The position numbers and the translations under genes are program-made. A DNA stretch of 64,000 bases from assembly GCF_900601905.1 (NCBI RefSeq), contig NZ_UWFA01000500.1, forward strand, positions 186,001 to 250,000, given 5' to 3'. Shown in pieces: positions 1 to 8,915 of the stretch. The notes under the pieces were generated by a model. The model did not search any database and was not told where the DNA came from. It saw nothing but the letters and a program-made list of their open reading frames with translations. How positions within the stretch are numbered: the first letter of the stretch is position 1; every line of letters starts with the position of its first letter. The stretch comes from Pseudomonas viridiflava (GTDB lineage: Bacteria > Pseudomonadota > Gammaproteobacteria > Pseudomonadales > Pseudomonadaceae).

Positions 1-1142
1 TTGGGTGTGGGCAATTGCCAGTCGAGGGTTGTGGTCTGGGATTCAGGTTGCAGCTGCTCAAGCAGAGCGAACAACGCCTCGCAGCCTTGATCGGACAAAC
101 CCAGCGGCCTATGGCCAGCATGATGATGGGCAAGCTCCAGCGGGCCGCAGGTTTGCAGGCGTCGCTGCGAAAGGCGGTTGTAGTCGTCGTGCAGGGTTGG
201 CCATGTGGTGTGAAAGAGCGGGAGCCATGAACGCAGCTTTTCGGTAGCAGTGAGCGCGCTCGCGATGGCGCAATCACTCGCGACGCTGACCAAAGCCTGC
301 CCCGCAAACTGATAAACCACCTCGGCCTTCAGCGACCCAATACCCTGTGCGCTGCTGCCATTGAGGGCATGACACAAAAACGCCACCGCCTCATCGGCGC
401 CTTCCGGCAAATCCTCGACAGCAAAAAGATCGCAGGGCATCAGAGGCTCATGTTCAACCAGCCTCGGCGGGCGAGCTTGCTCAACCTTCACCCCGCTGGC
501 GAAGTATTCACCATAAGTCGCCGCCAGGTCGCGCAGATCCTCCAGCGATTGCGGCCCGGCCAGACACAAAGTCATTTGCCCTGCTTGATAAAACTGCCGG
601 AAGAACTGCTCAAGTGCCTGCTGAAACGCCTGATCCGGCACGCGCAGGCTGTAGCGGTTGCCCGCATGAAAACCCCGCAATGGGTGGCGGGGTGAAAGAC
701 TTTGCAGCCGTTGAGTCTGCTGACGAGAGGCTGCGTCCCGCGACCAGGCGATAAACTCGGCGTGCAGCACTTCTCGTTCGCGCAGTTGGTCGGCCAGCAG
801 CATGCGCGGGTTAGTGAGCATGTCGCACAGTCTCTCCAGCCCTTGGGAGAAACTCGCCGGGGGCAGTTCGAAGAAAAAGTCGGTGGTCCGCTCCCGGGTG
901 CTGGCATTGACTTGCCCGCCGTGACGCTGAACGAAGGTCATCAGCTTTTCGTCGTCGGCGAAACGCTCGGTGCCGAGAAAGAACAGATGCTCGAGAAAAT
1001 GCGCCAACCCCGGCCACGCAGCAGGCACATCATGACTCCCCGCCGCCACCCGTAACGACGCCGCACAGCGCTTGAATCTGGGCGCGTGACAGAGCACGAC
1101 GTTAAGGCCGTTGGCGAGGGTCAGGTGTTGGGTGGTGGGCAT
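1..1142 (-). CDS. pqqF: PqqF-like M16 zinc peptidase, N-terminal part (continues past the left edge)
   Basis: Reading the minus strand from 1142 gives about 380 uninterrupted residues that run off the window edge, so only the N-terminal part is seen. Near residue 40 lies HFLEH, the inverted zinc motif HxxEH of M16 (pitrilysin/insulinase) peptidases, in a context (GLAHFLEHLFFLG) typical of PqqF. PqqF helps release the cross-linked Glu-Tyr from the PqqA precursor peptide in synthesis of the cofactor pyrroloquinoline quinone. Its place beside davA-davB matches P. putida, where the other pqq genes follow pqqF; here they would lie left of position 1. Start: MPTTQHLTLANGL at 1142 matches remembered family N-termini. 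An in-frame ATG at 1172 is the alternative. Neither has a clear Shine-Dalgarno sequence. Confidence 0.85.
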   Translation of the reverse strand, partial: MPTTQHLTLANGLNVVLCHAPRFKRCAASLRVAAGSHDVPAAWPGLAHFLEHLFFLGTERFADDEKLMTFVQRHGGQVNASTRERTTDFFFELPPASFSQGLERLCDMLTNPRMLLADQLREREVLHAEFIAWSRDAASRQQTQRLQSLSPRHPLRGFHAGNRYSLRVPDQAFQQALEQFFRQFYQAGQMTLCLAGPQSLEDLRDLAATYGEYFASGVKVEQARPPRLVEHEPLMPCDLFAVEDLPEGADEAVAFLCHALNGSSAQGIGSLKAEVVYQFAGQALVSVASDCAIASALTATEKLRSWLPLFHTTWPTLHDDYNRLSQRRLQTCGPLELAHHHAGHRPLGLSDQGCEALFALLEQLQPESQTTTLDWQLPTP

Positions 1143-1186
1143 GGCGGGTTCTGCAGAAAGACGAGCGATCATGCTAACGCGGCAAA

Positions 1187-1294
1187 CCTGTGGGAGCGAG
1201 ACCTCATGTGGGAGCGGTGCTTGCCCGCGATGAGGCTGGACGCGATCCAACGTGAACCGCGTGCAGCCTTATCGCGGGCAAGCACCGCTCCCTC
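1187..1294. repeat. REP palindrome pair between pqqF and davA
   Basis: Two inverted copies of the Pseudomonas REP core (GGGAGCGGTGCTTGCCCGCG, and its complement near 1272-1291) flank a short spacer. A further half copy (tgtgggagcgag) lies at 1189-1200. The arrangement is a REPIN-type doublet and fills the gap between the two minus-strand genes. Confidence 0.85.
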
Positions 1295-1301
1295 AGAGGT
1301 G

Positions 1302-2102
1302 TCAATCTCCAGCCAGATCCACATACAACCCAGGCCGACGATCATTGAAATAGGTATTGATCGACCGCGACTGTTCCATCAGTTGCCGATCCAGCGTGCC
1401 GATGATCAGGGTTTCATCTTGCGCGGCCAGCGCCAGACGGCTGCCGTCGGGGGCGCAAAGGCTGCTCAGGCCGCAATAGTGAATATCGCCCTCGCTGCCA
1501 CAGTAATTGGCGTAGGCCACGAAACACTGGTTTTCGTAGGCGCGGGCGCGAATCGTGACGTCGGCGACGAAGTCATAAGGGGCCATGTTCGCGGTCGGCA
1601 CCAGAATCACTTCGGCCCCGGCGAGCGCCAGGCGCCTGGTGTTCTCGGGGAATTCCACGTCGTAGCAGATCAGAAAGCCCAGTCGCCAGCCGTTCAGCGC
1701 AACCATCGGAAAGCGATCTTCTCCGGGGCGGAACATTGCTTTGTCCAGATCGCCATACAGATGCGTCTTGCGGTAATTGCACAAGGTCTGGCCGTGGGCG
1801 TCGATCAGCTGGATGGAGTTGAACACCTGCTCATCGACGCTCAGTTCCGGATAGCCGTAGAGAATCGCAATGCCACTGGCCTGGGCGATCGCTGCGATAT
1901 CACCCGCTGCGAAACCGTCGGCAGGTTGTGCCAAGGCGCGAGCAGCTTCGGCACCGATGTTGTAACCGGTGAGGAACATTTCCGGGCAGACCAACAGCTG
2001 CGCGCCCTGCGCGGCGGCGGCATGCGCCTGCTGTTCCAGACGCTGCAGATTGCCGCCAACATTCAGCGGCAGCGGCGGGCATTGGTACAAAGCGATGCGC
2101 AT
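1302..2102 (-). CDS. davA: 5-aminovaleramide amidohydrolase (nitrilase superfamily)
   Basis: A 266-residue protein with the full nitrilase-superfamily triad: Glu41 in CPEMFLTG, Lys112 in NYRKTHLYG and Cys146 in LICYDVEFPE. Length and sequence match DavA of P. putida, a cytoplasmic enzyme that hydrolyses 5-aminovaleramide to 5-aminovalerate and ammonia, the second step of the aminovalerate route of L-lysine breakdown. It lies 15 bases after davB on the same strand, so the two are probably co-transcribed and consecutive in the pathway. Members of this superfamily are easily confused with one another; the davB neighbour is what makes the DavA assignment strong. No signal peptide is present. Confidence 0.9.
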   Translation of the reverse strand: MRIALYQCPPLPLNVGGNLQRLEQQAHAAAAQGAQLLVCPEMFLTGYNIGAEAARALAQPADGFAAGDIAAIAQASGIAILYGYPELSVDEQVFNSIQLIDAHGQTLCNYRKTHLYGDLDKAMFRPGEDRFPMVALNGWRLGFLICYDVEFPENTRRLALAGAEVILVPTANMAPYDFVADVTIRARAYENQCFVAYANYCGSEGDIHYCGLSSLCAPDGSRLALAAQDETLIIGTLDRQLMEQSRSINTYFNDRRPGLYVDLAGD

Positions 2103-2117
2103 GATGTTGCCTCGTGT

Positions 2118-3797
2118 TCAGTCAGCCAGGGCGATGGGGCCGATGTCGTCGAACACATCGCCGGGGCCTGGGTTGTCGGCGTGAGTCTTGCCGCCAAAGT
2201 GGGTCATGATGCCCCAGACCGCGTTCAAAGAGGTCTGTACCGCGCCCTCGACCCAGGCAGGTGTCCAGGAAACATCATCCCCGGCGATGAACATGCCACG
2301 CTGTTCCACCGGCATGCTGTGCTGCATGAAATGCGCGTACATGCGCTGGTTATAGCGGTAATGCCCCGGCAAGGCGCCTTTGAAAGCCCCGAGAAAATGC
2401 GGGTCCGATTCCCATGACACGGTAATCGGGTCGCCAATGATCCGCGCTGCGATGTCGACTTTAGGGTAGATCTTTTTCAGCGCATCCAGCGCCAGCTTCA
2501 CGCGCTTTTCGATGGGCTGCGGCAGCATCTTCAAGGCATCGCTCATCCACGAATAGGACAGGCAGATCACCCCCGGCTTGTCGTCGCCGTTATCGAACAG
2601 GTACGTGCCACGGGTCAGGCGGTCGGTGAGGGTCATGCTCATCAGGTCGCGGCCGGTTTCCGGGTCTTTGTCTTTCCAGAACGGGCGGTCGACCATCACA
2701 AAGGTTTTCGACGACTGCATGTAGCGCGTGCGGTCCAGGGCCATCCACATCTTTTGCGAGAACAGCGACTCTTCGCACTCGATCTGCGTGGTCAGCAGCC
2801 AGCTCTGACAAGTGGTCAGCACGGCGGCGTAGTGGCGCGTGTCGTCCCAGTTGTCGGTCACGGCCAGGCGACCGTCTTCAGCGCGGGCGATGCGTTTGAC
2901 CCCAGTGCGCGGCGCGCCATTGTGCAGGGAGGCCAGGCTCGTACCTTGTGGCCAGTGGGCGCAGCGCTCGGGTATGTGGCGCCAGATGCCCAGCGGCACC
3001 TGCTCGACACCGCCGACGATCAAGTGCTGGTGATCGTCGCAGTTGGTCATCACCACCCGGAAGATTTCCAGCATCGAGTTGGGGAAGTCCGAATCCCAGC
3101 CACCGGTGCCGAAACCCACCTGGCCGAACACCTCGCGGTGGTAGAACGAGAGCTTGGCAAACGCCTTGGACGTCGCGACGAAGTCATAAAACGTGCGGTC
3201 GTCCCACAGCGGCACGAGGGTGTTCCACAGCGCTTTGAGGCGCGGCACGTCGCGGTCGCGAATGGCCTGCTGGATGTCTTTGAAGCCCGAACCGGCTTCC
3301 AGCGCATCCGCCCAGGCATCAGCGACTTCCTGAAACATCGCCGGCAAATCGGCCAGGGTTTCTGCGTAATAAGTGACGCCTTCCAGGTCAATCACGGTGC
3401 TGCCGGAAGCACCAGTCAGCGGGTTGGGGAAGGGGCGGGATTCCAGACCGAGCTTGTCGACATAGTGGTAGAACGCCGTGGACGACACCGGAAAACGCAT
3501 CCCGCCCAGCTCGGCAACGATGCCGTCGGTGCCCTGGAAGGCTTGAGAGCGCAGGCGGCCGCCCATTTTCGAGGCTTCATAGATGACCGGTTTGAGGCCG
3601 AGCTTCATCAGCTCATACGCCGCGACCAGTCCCGCAATACCGGCCCCGACAATCGCCACTTCCTGGCCGTGGTTCTCGACCGGAATACTGCCCAGCCCGG
3701 CTGGATGCTCGATCCAGTCATCAAACGCAAAAGGAAAATCCGGACCGAAACAGGTGATCGGCTTTTTACCGTCTGCAGGATGGCGATTGTTTTTCAT
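2118..3797 (-). CDS. davB: L-lysine 2-monooxygenase (flavin amine oxidase family)
   Basis: A 559-residue flavoprotein. The dinucleotide-binding motif GAGIAG is at residues 51-56, followed by GGRLRS at 79-84, as in flavin amine oxidases of the tryptophan/lysine 2-monooxygenase group. It closely resembles P. putida DavB, which oxidatively decarboxylates L-lysine to 5-aminovaleramide. Cys253 (MTNCDDHQH) appears to be the residue called Cys254 in the Pseudomonas lysine oxidase/monooxygenase, where it influences the balance between mono-oxygenase and oxidase activity. Start: the ATG at 3797 gives MKNNRHPADGKKP, aligning with the P. putida N-terminus and preceded by AGG about seven bases upstream. 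A longer reading to 3827 lacks this support. davA follows directly. Confidence 0.92.
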   Translation of the reverse strand: MKNNRHPADGKKPITCFGPDFPFAFDDWIEHPAGLGSIPVENHGQEVAIVGAGIAGLVAAYELMKLGLKPVIYEASKMGGRLRSQAFQGTDGIVAELGGMRFPVSSTAFYHYVDKLGLESRPFPNPLTGASGSTVIDLEGVTYYAETLADLPAMFQEVADAWADALEAGSGFKDIQQAIRDRDVPRLKALWNTLVPLWDDRTFYDFVATSKAFAKLSFYHREVFGQVGFGTGGWDSDFPNSMLEIFRVVMTNCDDHQHLIVGGVEQVPLGIWRHIPERCAHWPQGTSLASLHNGAPRTGVKRIARAEDGRLAVTDNWDDTRHYAAVLTTCQSWLLTTQIECEESLFSQKMWMALDRTRYMQSSKTFVMVDRPFWKDKDPETGRDLMSMTLTDRLTRGTYLFDNGDDKPGVICLSYSWMSDALKMLPQPIEKRVKLALDALKKIYPKVDIAARIIGDPITVSWESDPHFLGAFKGALPGHYRYNQRMYAHFMQHSMPVEQRGMFIAGDDVSWTPAWVEGAVQTSLNAVWGIMTHFGGKTHADNPGPGDVFDDIGPIALAD

Positions 3798-4021
3798 GAA
3801 TGACCTGGCTGATGCGCGAAAGAGCACAGTCTAGACAGGAGTGGCGACGTTAATAAGACGCAAAGTGTCGTCGATGTGGAGTGGTTTTGTGCGATGTGAC
3901 GACTTGGTCAATCATTTGGTCTGTTGGAGCGAGGCTTACCCGCGAAGAGCGAACGCGGCGTGGCAGGCTAACCGAGGCGGCTGATTCGCGGGCAAGCCTC
4001 GCTCCAACGAACTGCTCCGCT
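3798..4021. other. Intergenic region davB-lrp with REP pair at 3923-4008
   Basis: This gap upstream of davB contains an inverted REP doublet: ttggagcgaggcttacccgc at about 3924-3943, with the complementary arm ending in gctccaac at 4008. The remaining bases before davB (3798-3922) should hold its promoter, but I could not pick a convincing -10/-35 pair by eye. The regulator gene lies upstream on the same strand and may read through. Confidence 0.7.
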
Positions 4022-4510
4022 CTAAACCGGCTGGCCCCGATCAATCTTGCTGCTGAGGATGATCGACGTGGTGGTTTTTTCGACGCCATCGATGCCGCCT
4101 ATCAGATCCAGCAACTGGTCCAGCTGTTCCGGCGAATCGGTGCGCAGCCAGGCCACGTAATCGAACTCGCCGCTCACCGCGCACAGCTGCTGGACTTGCG
4201 CCAGGTTTCTGAGGCGGCGCAGGACTTCCTTGCCTGAGCGCGGCTGCACGGTAATGCCCACGTAAGCCTGCAAACCGCCGTCCACTACCCGCTGGCTCAG
4301 GCGCACGCCGTAGCCGGTAATCACTTTGCTGCTTTCCAGCCGCGCCAGCCTGGAGGTGACCGTGGTACGGGCGATGCCGAGCTGGCGGGCAAGCATGGCC
4401 ACGCTTTCCCGTGCGTTGAGCTGCAAGGCGGCGATCAGTTGGCGGTCTATTTCATCGAGGACGGGCGGGCGTGGTGCGGACAAGAGCATCTCCTTCAGGG
4501 CTGCGGGCAT
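4022..4510 (-). CDS. Lrp/AsnC family transcriptional regulator
   Basis: A 162-residue protein with an N-terminal winged helix-turn-helix (about residues 18-65, including LDEIDRQLIAALQLNARES and a recognition region around ARTTVTSRL) and a C-terminal RAM/AsnC ligand-binding domain. This is the usual Lrp/AsnC layout, in which amino acids tune DNA binding and oligomer state. It lies directly upstream of davB on the same strand, as PP_0384 does in P. putida, so lysine or a lysine catabolite is the natural candidate effector (inference). Start: ATG 4510 has CAGG about six bases upstream. ATG 4489 is abutted by AAGGAG with no spacing, which argues against it. The in-frame reading back to 4666 looks like non-coding leader. 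Confidence 0.85.
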   Translation of the reverse strand: MPAALKEMLLSAPRPPVLDEIDRQLIAALQLNARESVAMLARQLGIARTTVTSRLARLESSKVITGYGVRLSQRVVDGGLQAYVGITVQPRSGKEVLRRLRNLAQVQQLCAVSGEFDYVAWLRTDSPEQLDQLLDLIGGIDGVEKTTTSIILSSKIDRGQPV

Positions 4511-4878
4511 CTTACCTGTGGGCGCAGGAAATGGCTTGGCGCGTCCTGAAACGAAGCAAGTGGATTCATTGTGGTGCGCATTGCTTTCAAGGTGCGCATC
4601 AACAAATCCGCATTTTGTCCGTTGAGCGACGTCATCTGTCTTGCCAGCGTTAGAGCGATAAAACATCCGGGCGTACAGTACATACCGTTGATCACTAAGT
4701 TGTAAGCTTTATCGAAGTTCTAATGCCGTTATTTCGAACACGCTCTCGGAAGTTAAAAGTGCGGGCGAATGTTTTATATCGCGCTGGTTATTGGAGTTTG
4801 GATGACTCACCGATTGCTAGCGATTGGCATGGCCCTTGCTGAACAGGTATATCGACCACCTGCACAGTGAGATTCGTT

Positions 4879-6156
4879 ATGAGCAGCAAGACGCTTACGC
4901 TAGAGCAGCCATTAGCCGGAGCTTTCAGCTCGCGCTGGTATCAGCTGGTGATTGGCCTGGTTTGCATGATGGCGATTTCCAGCCCGCAATATGTCTGGAC
5001 GTTATTTACCGGGCCGCTGACCCAGAAGTTGGGTGTGTCATTGGCTCAGGTGCAAATAACGTTCTCTCTGTTAATCATCTTGCAGACTTTTTTCTCGCCC
5101 GCGCAGGGCTGGCTGATAGATCGGTTCGGCCTGCGAAAACTGATTGCGACCGGCTGCACCTTGTCGGGCTTGAGTTGGGTATTGGCCAGCCAGGCGAACT
5201 CGCTCACTTCTTTGTATTTGAGCTATGGCCTGCTGGGCGGACTCGGGACCGGCATCGTGTATGTCGGAATTGTCGGGTTGATGGTGCGCTGGTTTCCGGA
5301 TCGCCGCGGTCTGGCAGCGGGTGCGGTAGCGGCGGGTTATGGCATGGGCGCGATGCTGACCACTTTCCCGATCAGCAACAGCCTCAAAGACGTCGGCATG
5401 GAAGCCACGCTCATGACTTTTGGCGTGATCCTGGGAGTGGTCGGTTTGCTGGCCTCGCAGTTCCTACGCCAGCCACCGGCCCAATTGGCCGAGCAACCGG
5501 TGCCGATCGTGGGCAAAGTCGTGCCTGATATGGCGCCTCGACAAATGCTCAAGACGCCGATTTTCTGGCTGATGTTTGCCATGTTCACCATGATGTCCAC
5601 GTCCGGGCTGATGGTGACTTCCCAGATGGCCAGCTTCGCCAAAGACTTCGGCATGACCAACGTCATGGTCATGGGTATGGCGGCATTGCCGCTGGCATTG
5701 ACCATCGACCGCATTTGCAATGGCCTGACCCGACCGCTGTTCGGCTGGATCTCTGACCACTGGGGCCGGGAAAACACCATGGCGTTTGCCTTTTTCTTCG
5801 AAGGCGTGGCCATGACCCTGTGGTTTTTGACGATTGATAACCCGGTGTTGTTTGTGCTGCTTTCCGGTGTCGTTTTCCTCGGCTGGGGGGAAATTTTCTC
5901 ACTGTTCCCGTCGACCCTGACTGACACCTTCGGTGCCAGGAACGCCACGACCAATTACGGCTTTCTTTACATGGCCCAAGGCATCGGCTCAATCTTCGGG
6001 GGGCCGATGGCAGCGCTGTTGCATCAGTACACCGACAGCTGGGTTCCGGTATTCGCCGTGGCCATCAGCTTCGACATCATTACCGCCGCGCTGGCTTTCT
6101 TCGTGCTCAAGCGTATGCGCCGCAACTGGCTGGCCAAGAACGCCCACAGCCTGTAA
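4879..6156 (+). CDS. MFS transporter, OFA (oxalate/formate antiporter-like) family
   Basis: A 425-residue polytopic membrane protein with about twelve hydrophobic segments. The loop motif after the second helix (GWLIDRFGLRKLIATG) and the glycine-rich stretch GLLGGLGTGIVY are typical of OxlT-like major facilitators, which exchange or import small carboxylates. The substrate cannot be read from the sequence. Fourteen bases downstream, on the same strand, starts a gamma-glutamyltransferase-like gene, so the pair probably imports a small carboxylate or gamma-glutamyl compound and then processes it in the cytoplasm (inference). Start: ATG 4879 gives MSSKTLTLEQP. An upstream in-frame GTG at 4867 is possible. 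Confidence 0.85.
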   Translation: MSSKTLTLEQPLAGAFSSRWYQLVIGLVCMMAISSPQYVWTLFTGPLTQKLGVSLAQVQITFSLLIILQTFFSPAQGWLIDRFGLRKLIATGCTLSGLSWVLASQANSLTSLYLSYGLLGGLGTGIVYVGIVGLMVRWFPDRRGLAAGAVAAGYGMGAMLTTFPISNSLKDVGMEATLMTFGVILGVVGLLASQFLRQPPAQLAEQPVPIVGKVVPDMAPRQMLKTPIFWLMFAMFTMMSTSGLMVTSQMASFAKDFGMTNVMVMGMAALPLALTIDRICNGLTRPLFGWISDHWGRENTMAFAFFFEGVAMTLWFLTIDNPVLFVLLSGVVFLGWGEIFSLFPSTLTDTFGARNATTNYGFLYMAQGIGSIFGGPMAALLHQYTDSWVPVFAVAISFDIITAALAFFVLKRMRRNWLAKNAHSL

Positions 6157-6170
6157 ATCAAGGACTCTGC

Positions 6171-7760
6171 ATGCTTAATACAACTCTGGCCGCTCGCGGA
6201 ATCGCCGTTGCCCCCCATAGCCTGGCTGCTCAGTCGGCCCTGGCGGTTCTGCGCGAGGGTGGCAATGCCATCGAGGCGATGGTCGCTGCGGCCGCTTCGA
6301 TTGCGGTAGTCTACCCGCACATGAATAGCCTGGGCGGCGACGGCTTCTGGCTGATCGTTCCGCCCACGGGTGAGCCGATCGCTATTGATGCCAGCGGTCC
6401 GGCGGGTAGTCTGGCGACGCTTGAGCGTTACACCGGTACGGCGCGCATCCCGGTTCGCGGTGCGGGTGCGGCATTGACGGTGGCCGGGACAGTCGGCGGT
6501 TGGCAGGAAGCCTTGAAGGTTTCTGCCGAGCTGGGTGGCCGATTGCCTTTGCCTCGTTTGCTCGCCGACGCGATTTATTACGCACAATCAGGCATCCCGG
6601 TTACGCCTTCCCAGCATCTTGCGACGGCCAGTAAAAAGGCCGAGTTGCAGGCTATTCCCGGCTTTGCCGAGACCTTTCTACACAACGGCGAAGCGCCAGC
6701 CGCGGGCAGTCTGTTCAAGCAGACCCGGCTCGCCGCCACCTTGCGGACTTTGGCCGAGCAAGGCCTGGACACCTTCTATCGCGGCTCCCTGGCAGACTCC
6801 ATCAGTGATGATCTGCACACCCTGGGCTCGCCCGTGACGCGCAGCGATCTGGCCAACTACCGGGCCAAACGGGTACGCGCGTTAACGCTGAGTCACAGCA
6901 CCGGGACGGTGTTCAACCTGCCGCCGCCGAGCCAGGGATTGGTCTCCCAGCTTATCCTCGGCGTGGCCGACCATGCCGGGCTGAGCCAATGCGCGCCAGA
7001 CAGCGCCGATCATATTCATACGCTGGTAGAGGCCACCAAGCTGGCATTCGCGGTGCGGGATGAACACATCACCGACCCGGAACACATGACCATCGATCCA
7101 CAGGCCTGTCTTGAGCCGGACTACCTGCATCGTCTGGCCCAGCGCATCGATCCGCAGCACGCGGCGTTCTGGGGTGAAGGCAAAGGGCCGGGCGATACCA
7201 TCTGGATGGGCGTCATCGACAGCAGCGGCCTGGCGGTGTCGTTTATCCAGAGCATCTATCACGAGTTCGGCAGCGGGGTGGTGTTGCCCGGCAGCGGCCT
7301 CAACTGGCAGAACCGTGGCGCCTCTTTCAGTCTTGATCCGAACCATCTGCTAGCCTTGCGACCAGGCAAGAAACCCTTCCACACCTTGAACCCGGCGGCA
7401 GCGCGTCTGGATGACGGGCGCCTGCTGGTCTACGGGACCATGGGCGGCGACGGCCAGCCGCAGACTCAGGCGGCCGTGTTCAGCCGTTATGCGGTGTTTG
7501 GCCAGTCGTTGCAGCAAGCGGTGACCGCGCCGCGCTGGTTGTTGGGCAGAACCTGGGGTGACAGCAGCGATACGTTGAAACTTGAGTCTCGGGTCGCGCC
7601 CGAGGTCATCGCCGAGCTGAAAAAACGCGGCCATGAGGTGGAAGTGCTCGGGCCGTTTACTGAGACCATGGGCCATGCAGCGGCAGCGGTGCGCTTGCCA
7701 AATGGTTCATTTGAAGGGGCGTTCGATCCGCGCAGCAACGGGGCGGCGGCGGGGTATTGA
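6171..7760 (+). CDS. Gamma-glutamyltransferase-like N-terminal nucleophile hydrolase without signal peptide
   Basis: A 529-residue protein of the gamma-glutamyltranspeptidase family. It has GGNAIEAMVAAAASIAVVYP near residues 30-49 and NSLGGDGFW, as in the large subunit, then GDTIWMGVID, where Thr343 stands where the autoprocessing nucleophile is expected. The tail includes GTMGGDGQPQTQ, the usual small-subunit glycine-rich motif. Known members cleave themselves before the threonine and transfer or hydrolyse gamma-glutamyl groups. Periplasmic GGTs carry a signal peptide; here MLNTTLAARGIAVAPHSLAA is not one, so the enzyme is probably cytosolic. It is co-directional with the OFA transporter, which suggests it acts on the imported compound. 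The substrate is unknown. Confidence 0.82.
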   Translation: MLNTTLAARGIAVAPHSLAAQSALAVLREGGNAIEAMVAAAASIAVVYPHMNSLGGDGFWLIVPPTGEPIAIDASGPAGSLATLERYTGTARIPVRGAGAALTVAGTVGGWQEALKVSAELGGRLPLPRLLADAIYYAQSGIPVTPSQHLATASKKAELQAIPGFAETFLHNGEAPAAGSLFKQTRLAATLRTLAEQGLDTFYRGSLADSISDDLHTLGSPVTRSDLANYRAKRVRALTLSHSTGTVFNLPPPSQGLVSQLILGVADHAGLSQCAPDSADHIHTLVEATKLAFAVRDEHITDPEHMTIDPQACLEPDYLHRLAQRIDPQHAAFWGEGKGPGDTIWMGVIDSSGLAVSFIQSIYHEFGSGVVLPGSGLNWQNRGASFSLDPNHLLALRPGKKPFHTLNPAAARLDDGRLLVYGTMGGDGQPQTQAAVFSRYAVFGQSLQQAVTAPRWLLGRTWGDSSDTLKLESRVAPEVIAELKKRGHEVEVLGPFTETMGHAAAAVRLPNGSFEGAFDPRSNGAAAGY

Positions 7761-7768
7761 TCAGGCCT

Positions 7769-7858
7769 CGCAGGAGCGGCTTCAGCCACGAGCGGTCATG
7801 CCGTCGATGAAGATCCAGCGCATGAATCGGCATCTTCGCGGTTAAAGCCGCTCCTGCG
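7769..7858. repeat. REP pair between convergent genes
   Basis: Inverted arms cgcaggagcggcttcagcc (from 7769) and its imperfect complement ggttaaagccgctcctgcg (to 7858) flank a spacer of about 50 bases. This variant (GGAGCGGCTTTAGCCGCGA type) differs from the GGGAGCG...CCCGCG type elsewhere in the window. It lies between the ends of convergent genes. Confidence 0.85.
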
Positions 7859-7871
7859 GGTTATGTGTCTG

Positions 7872-8915
7872 TTACCCCTCGACTGTCGGCAACTGTTGCT
7901 CGATCACACCCAGCCAGCCCATGCCCGGGTAGGTCTCGAAACCCGGCGTCATGGAGTAACCCTGGATCAGGCTATTGGGCAAGATTTGGTAACCACTGGC
8001 CTGTCCGGCTTTGGTCTGCAAATCGACGCTTTGGCCCAGGTGGCTTTGTGCATCGGAGCTGGCGATGATCTTGTGATTGGAGTCGACCATCATCACCCGC
8101 GTGCGCGCGCGCTCATCGTCACTCAGGCGCACCCCGTTGATGACCGAATTCGCCTGGCTTTGCCAGTCAAAGAAAATACCAATCACCCCGATGACCGGCG
8201 ATTGCTTGCCTGCGTTGGCGCGCACGGCGGCGCTGAACGCGCAGCTGGGTGAGGCGTTGAGCAACGGCTCTATGGCGACTTCGCCGGCAAAATACTGATC
8301 GCCCGAGGAGTGACGCAGCGCCTGTTTGAACCAGGGTGCATCCGCCACATTGGCGCCGATGACCTTGCCGAATGTGTCAGGCCTGCCCGAAGCAATGACA
8401 CGGCCGGTGTTATCGGCGACCCAGATGTCCAGGTAAACGGTGTAACTGTCGAGAATGATCCCCAGGCGTTCGCTGGCATGGGTACAGGTTTTCTGGGTCG
8501 GGTCTGTCAGTGCATCAACCAGCGAGGCATCGGTTGCCCACCAGCGCACGTCACAGGTGCGCTCATACAGATTGCGGTCGATGATTTCGATCAGGTTCAG
8601 CGACAGATCCGCCAGGCGCTGGCCGCGCACGTCGAAACACATGCTTTTGCCCAGTTCAGTCAGCTCGTTGACCGACGCTTGCAGGTCCTGAGTCAGGCCA
8701 CTGGCGATTTTTGAAATCCGCTCCGAGATGTTTTTGACTTCCTCGGCCACAACTGAAAAACCCAGACCGGCTTTACCTGCGTGCGCCGCTTCGATCAGGG
8801 CATTGATTGCCAGTAATCGAGTTTGGCGCGTAATCATTTGTATATCGCTGACGCCACGCGTGGCGAGTGCTTCCACTTCCCGCGAAAGGGTGACGATCCG
8901 TTCAGGTTCGATCAT
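7872..8915 (-). CDS. Soluble methyl-accepting chemotaxis-like protein with C-terminal Cache-like sensor
   Basis: A 347-residue protein. Residues about 1-85 form a short chemoreceptor signalling hairpin: the tip reads RQTRLLAINALIEAAHAGKA followed by GLGFSVVAEEVKNIS, a clear counterpart of the conserved CheA/CheW-binding tip. After residue 110 comes a region beginning RNLYERTCDVRWWATDAS and continuing through VYLDIWVADNTGRVIASG, which looks like a double Cache-type sensor fold. No transmembrane segment, HAMP domain or signal peptide is visible, so both parts are predicted to be cytosolic and the usual order (sensor first, signalling last) is reversed. It may be a soluble receptor for an intracellular ligand. 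Its start lacks a strong ribosome binding site. The gene is monocistronic. Confidence 0.75.
   Translation of the reverse strand: MIEPERIVTLSREVEALATRGVSDIQMITRQTRLLAINALIEAAHAGKAGLGFSVVAEEVKNISERISKIASGLTQDLQASVNELTELGKSMCFDVRGQRLADLSLNLIEIIDRNLYERTCDVRWWATDASLVDALTDPTQKTCTHASERLGIILDSYTVYLDIWVADNTGRVIASGRPDTFGKVIGANVADAPWFKQALRHSSGDQYFAGEVAIEPLLNASPSCAFSAAVRANAGKQSPVIGVIGIFFDWQSQANSVINGVRLSDDERARTRVMMVDSNHKIIASSDAQSHLGQSVDLQTKAGQASGYQILPNSLIQGYSMTPGFETYPGMGWLGVIEQQLPTVEG

Noticed and set aside
1086..2417. 443-codon open frame on the plus strand across davA
   Set aside because: It runs antisense to davA and the end of davB, which have clear catalytic motifs and family matches. High-GC third-position bias leaves the opposite strand open, and the translation resembles no protein I know.
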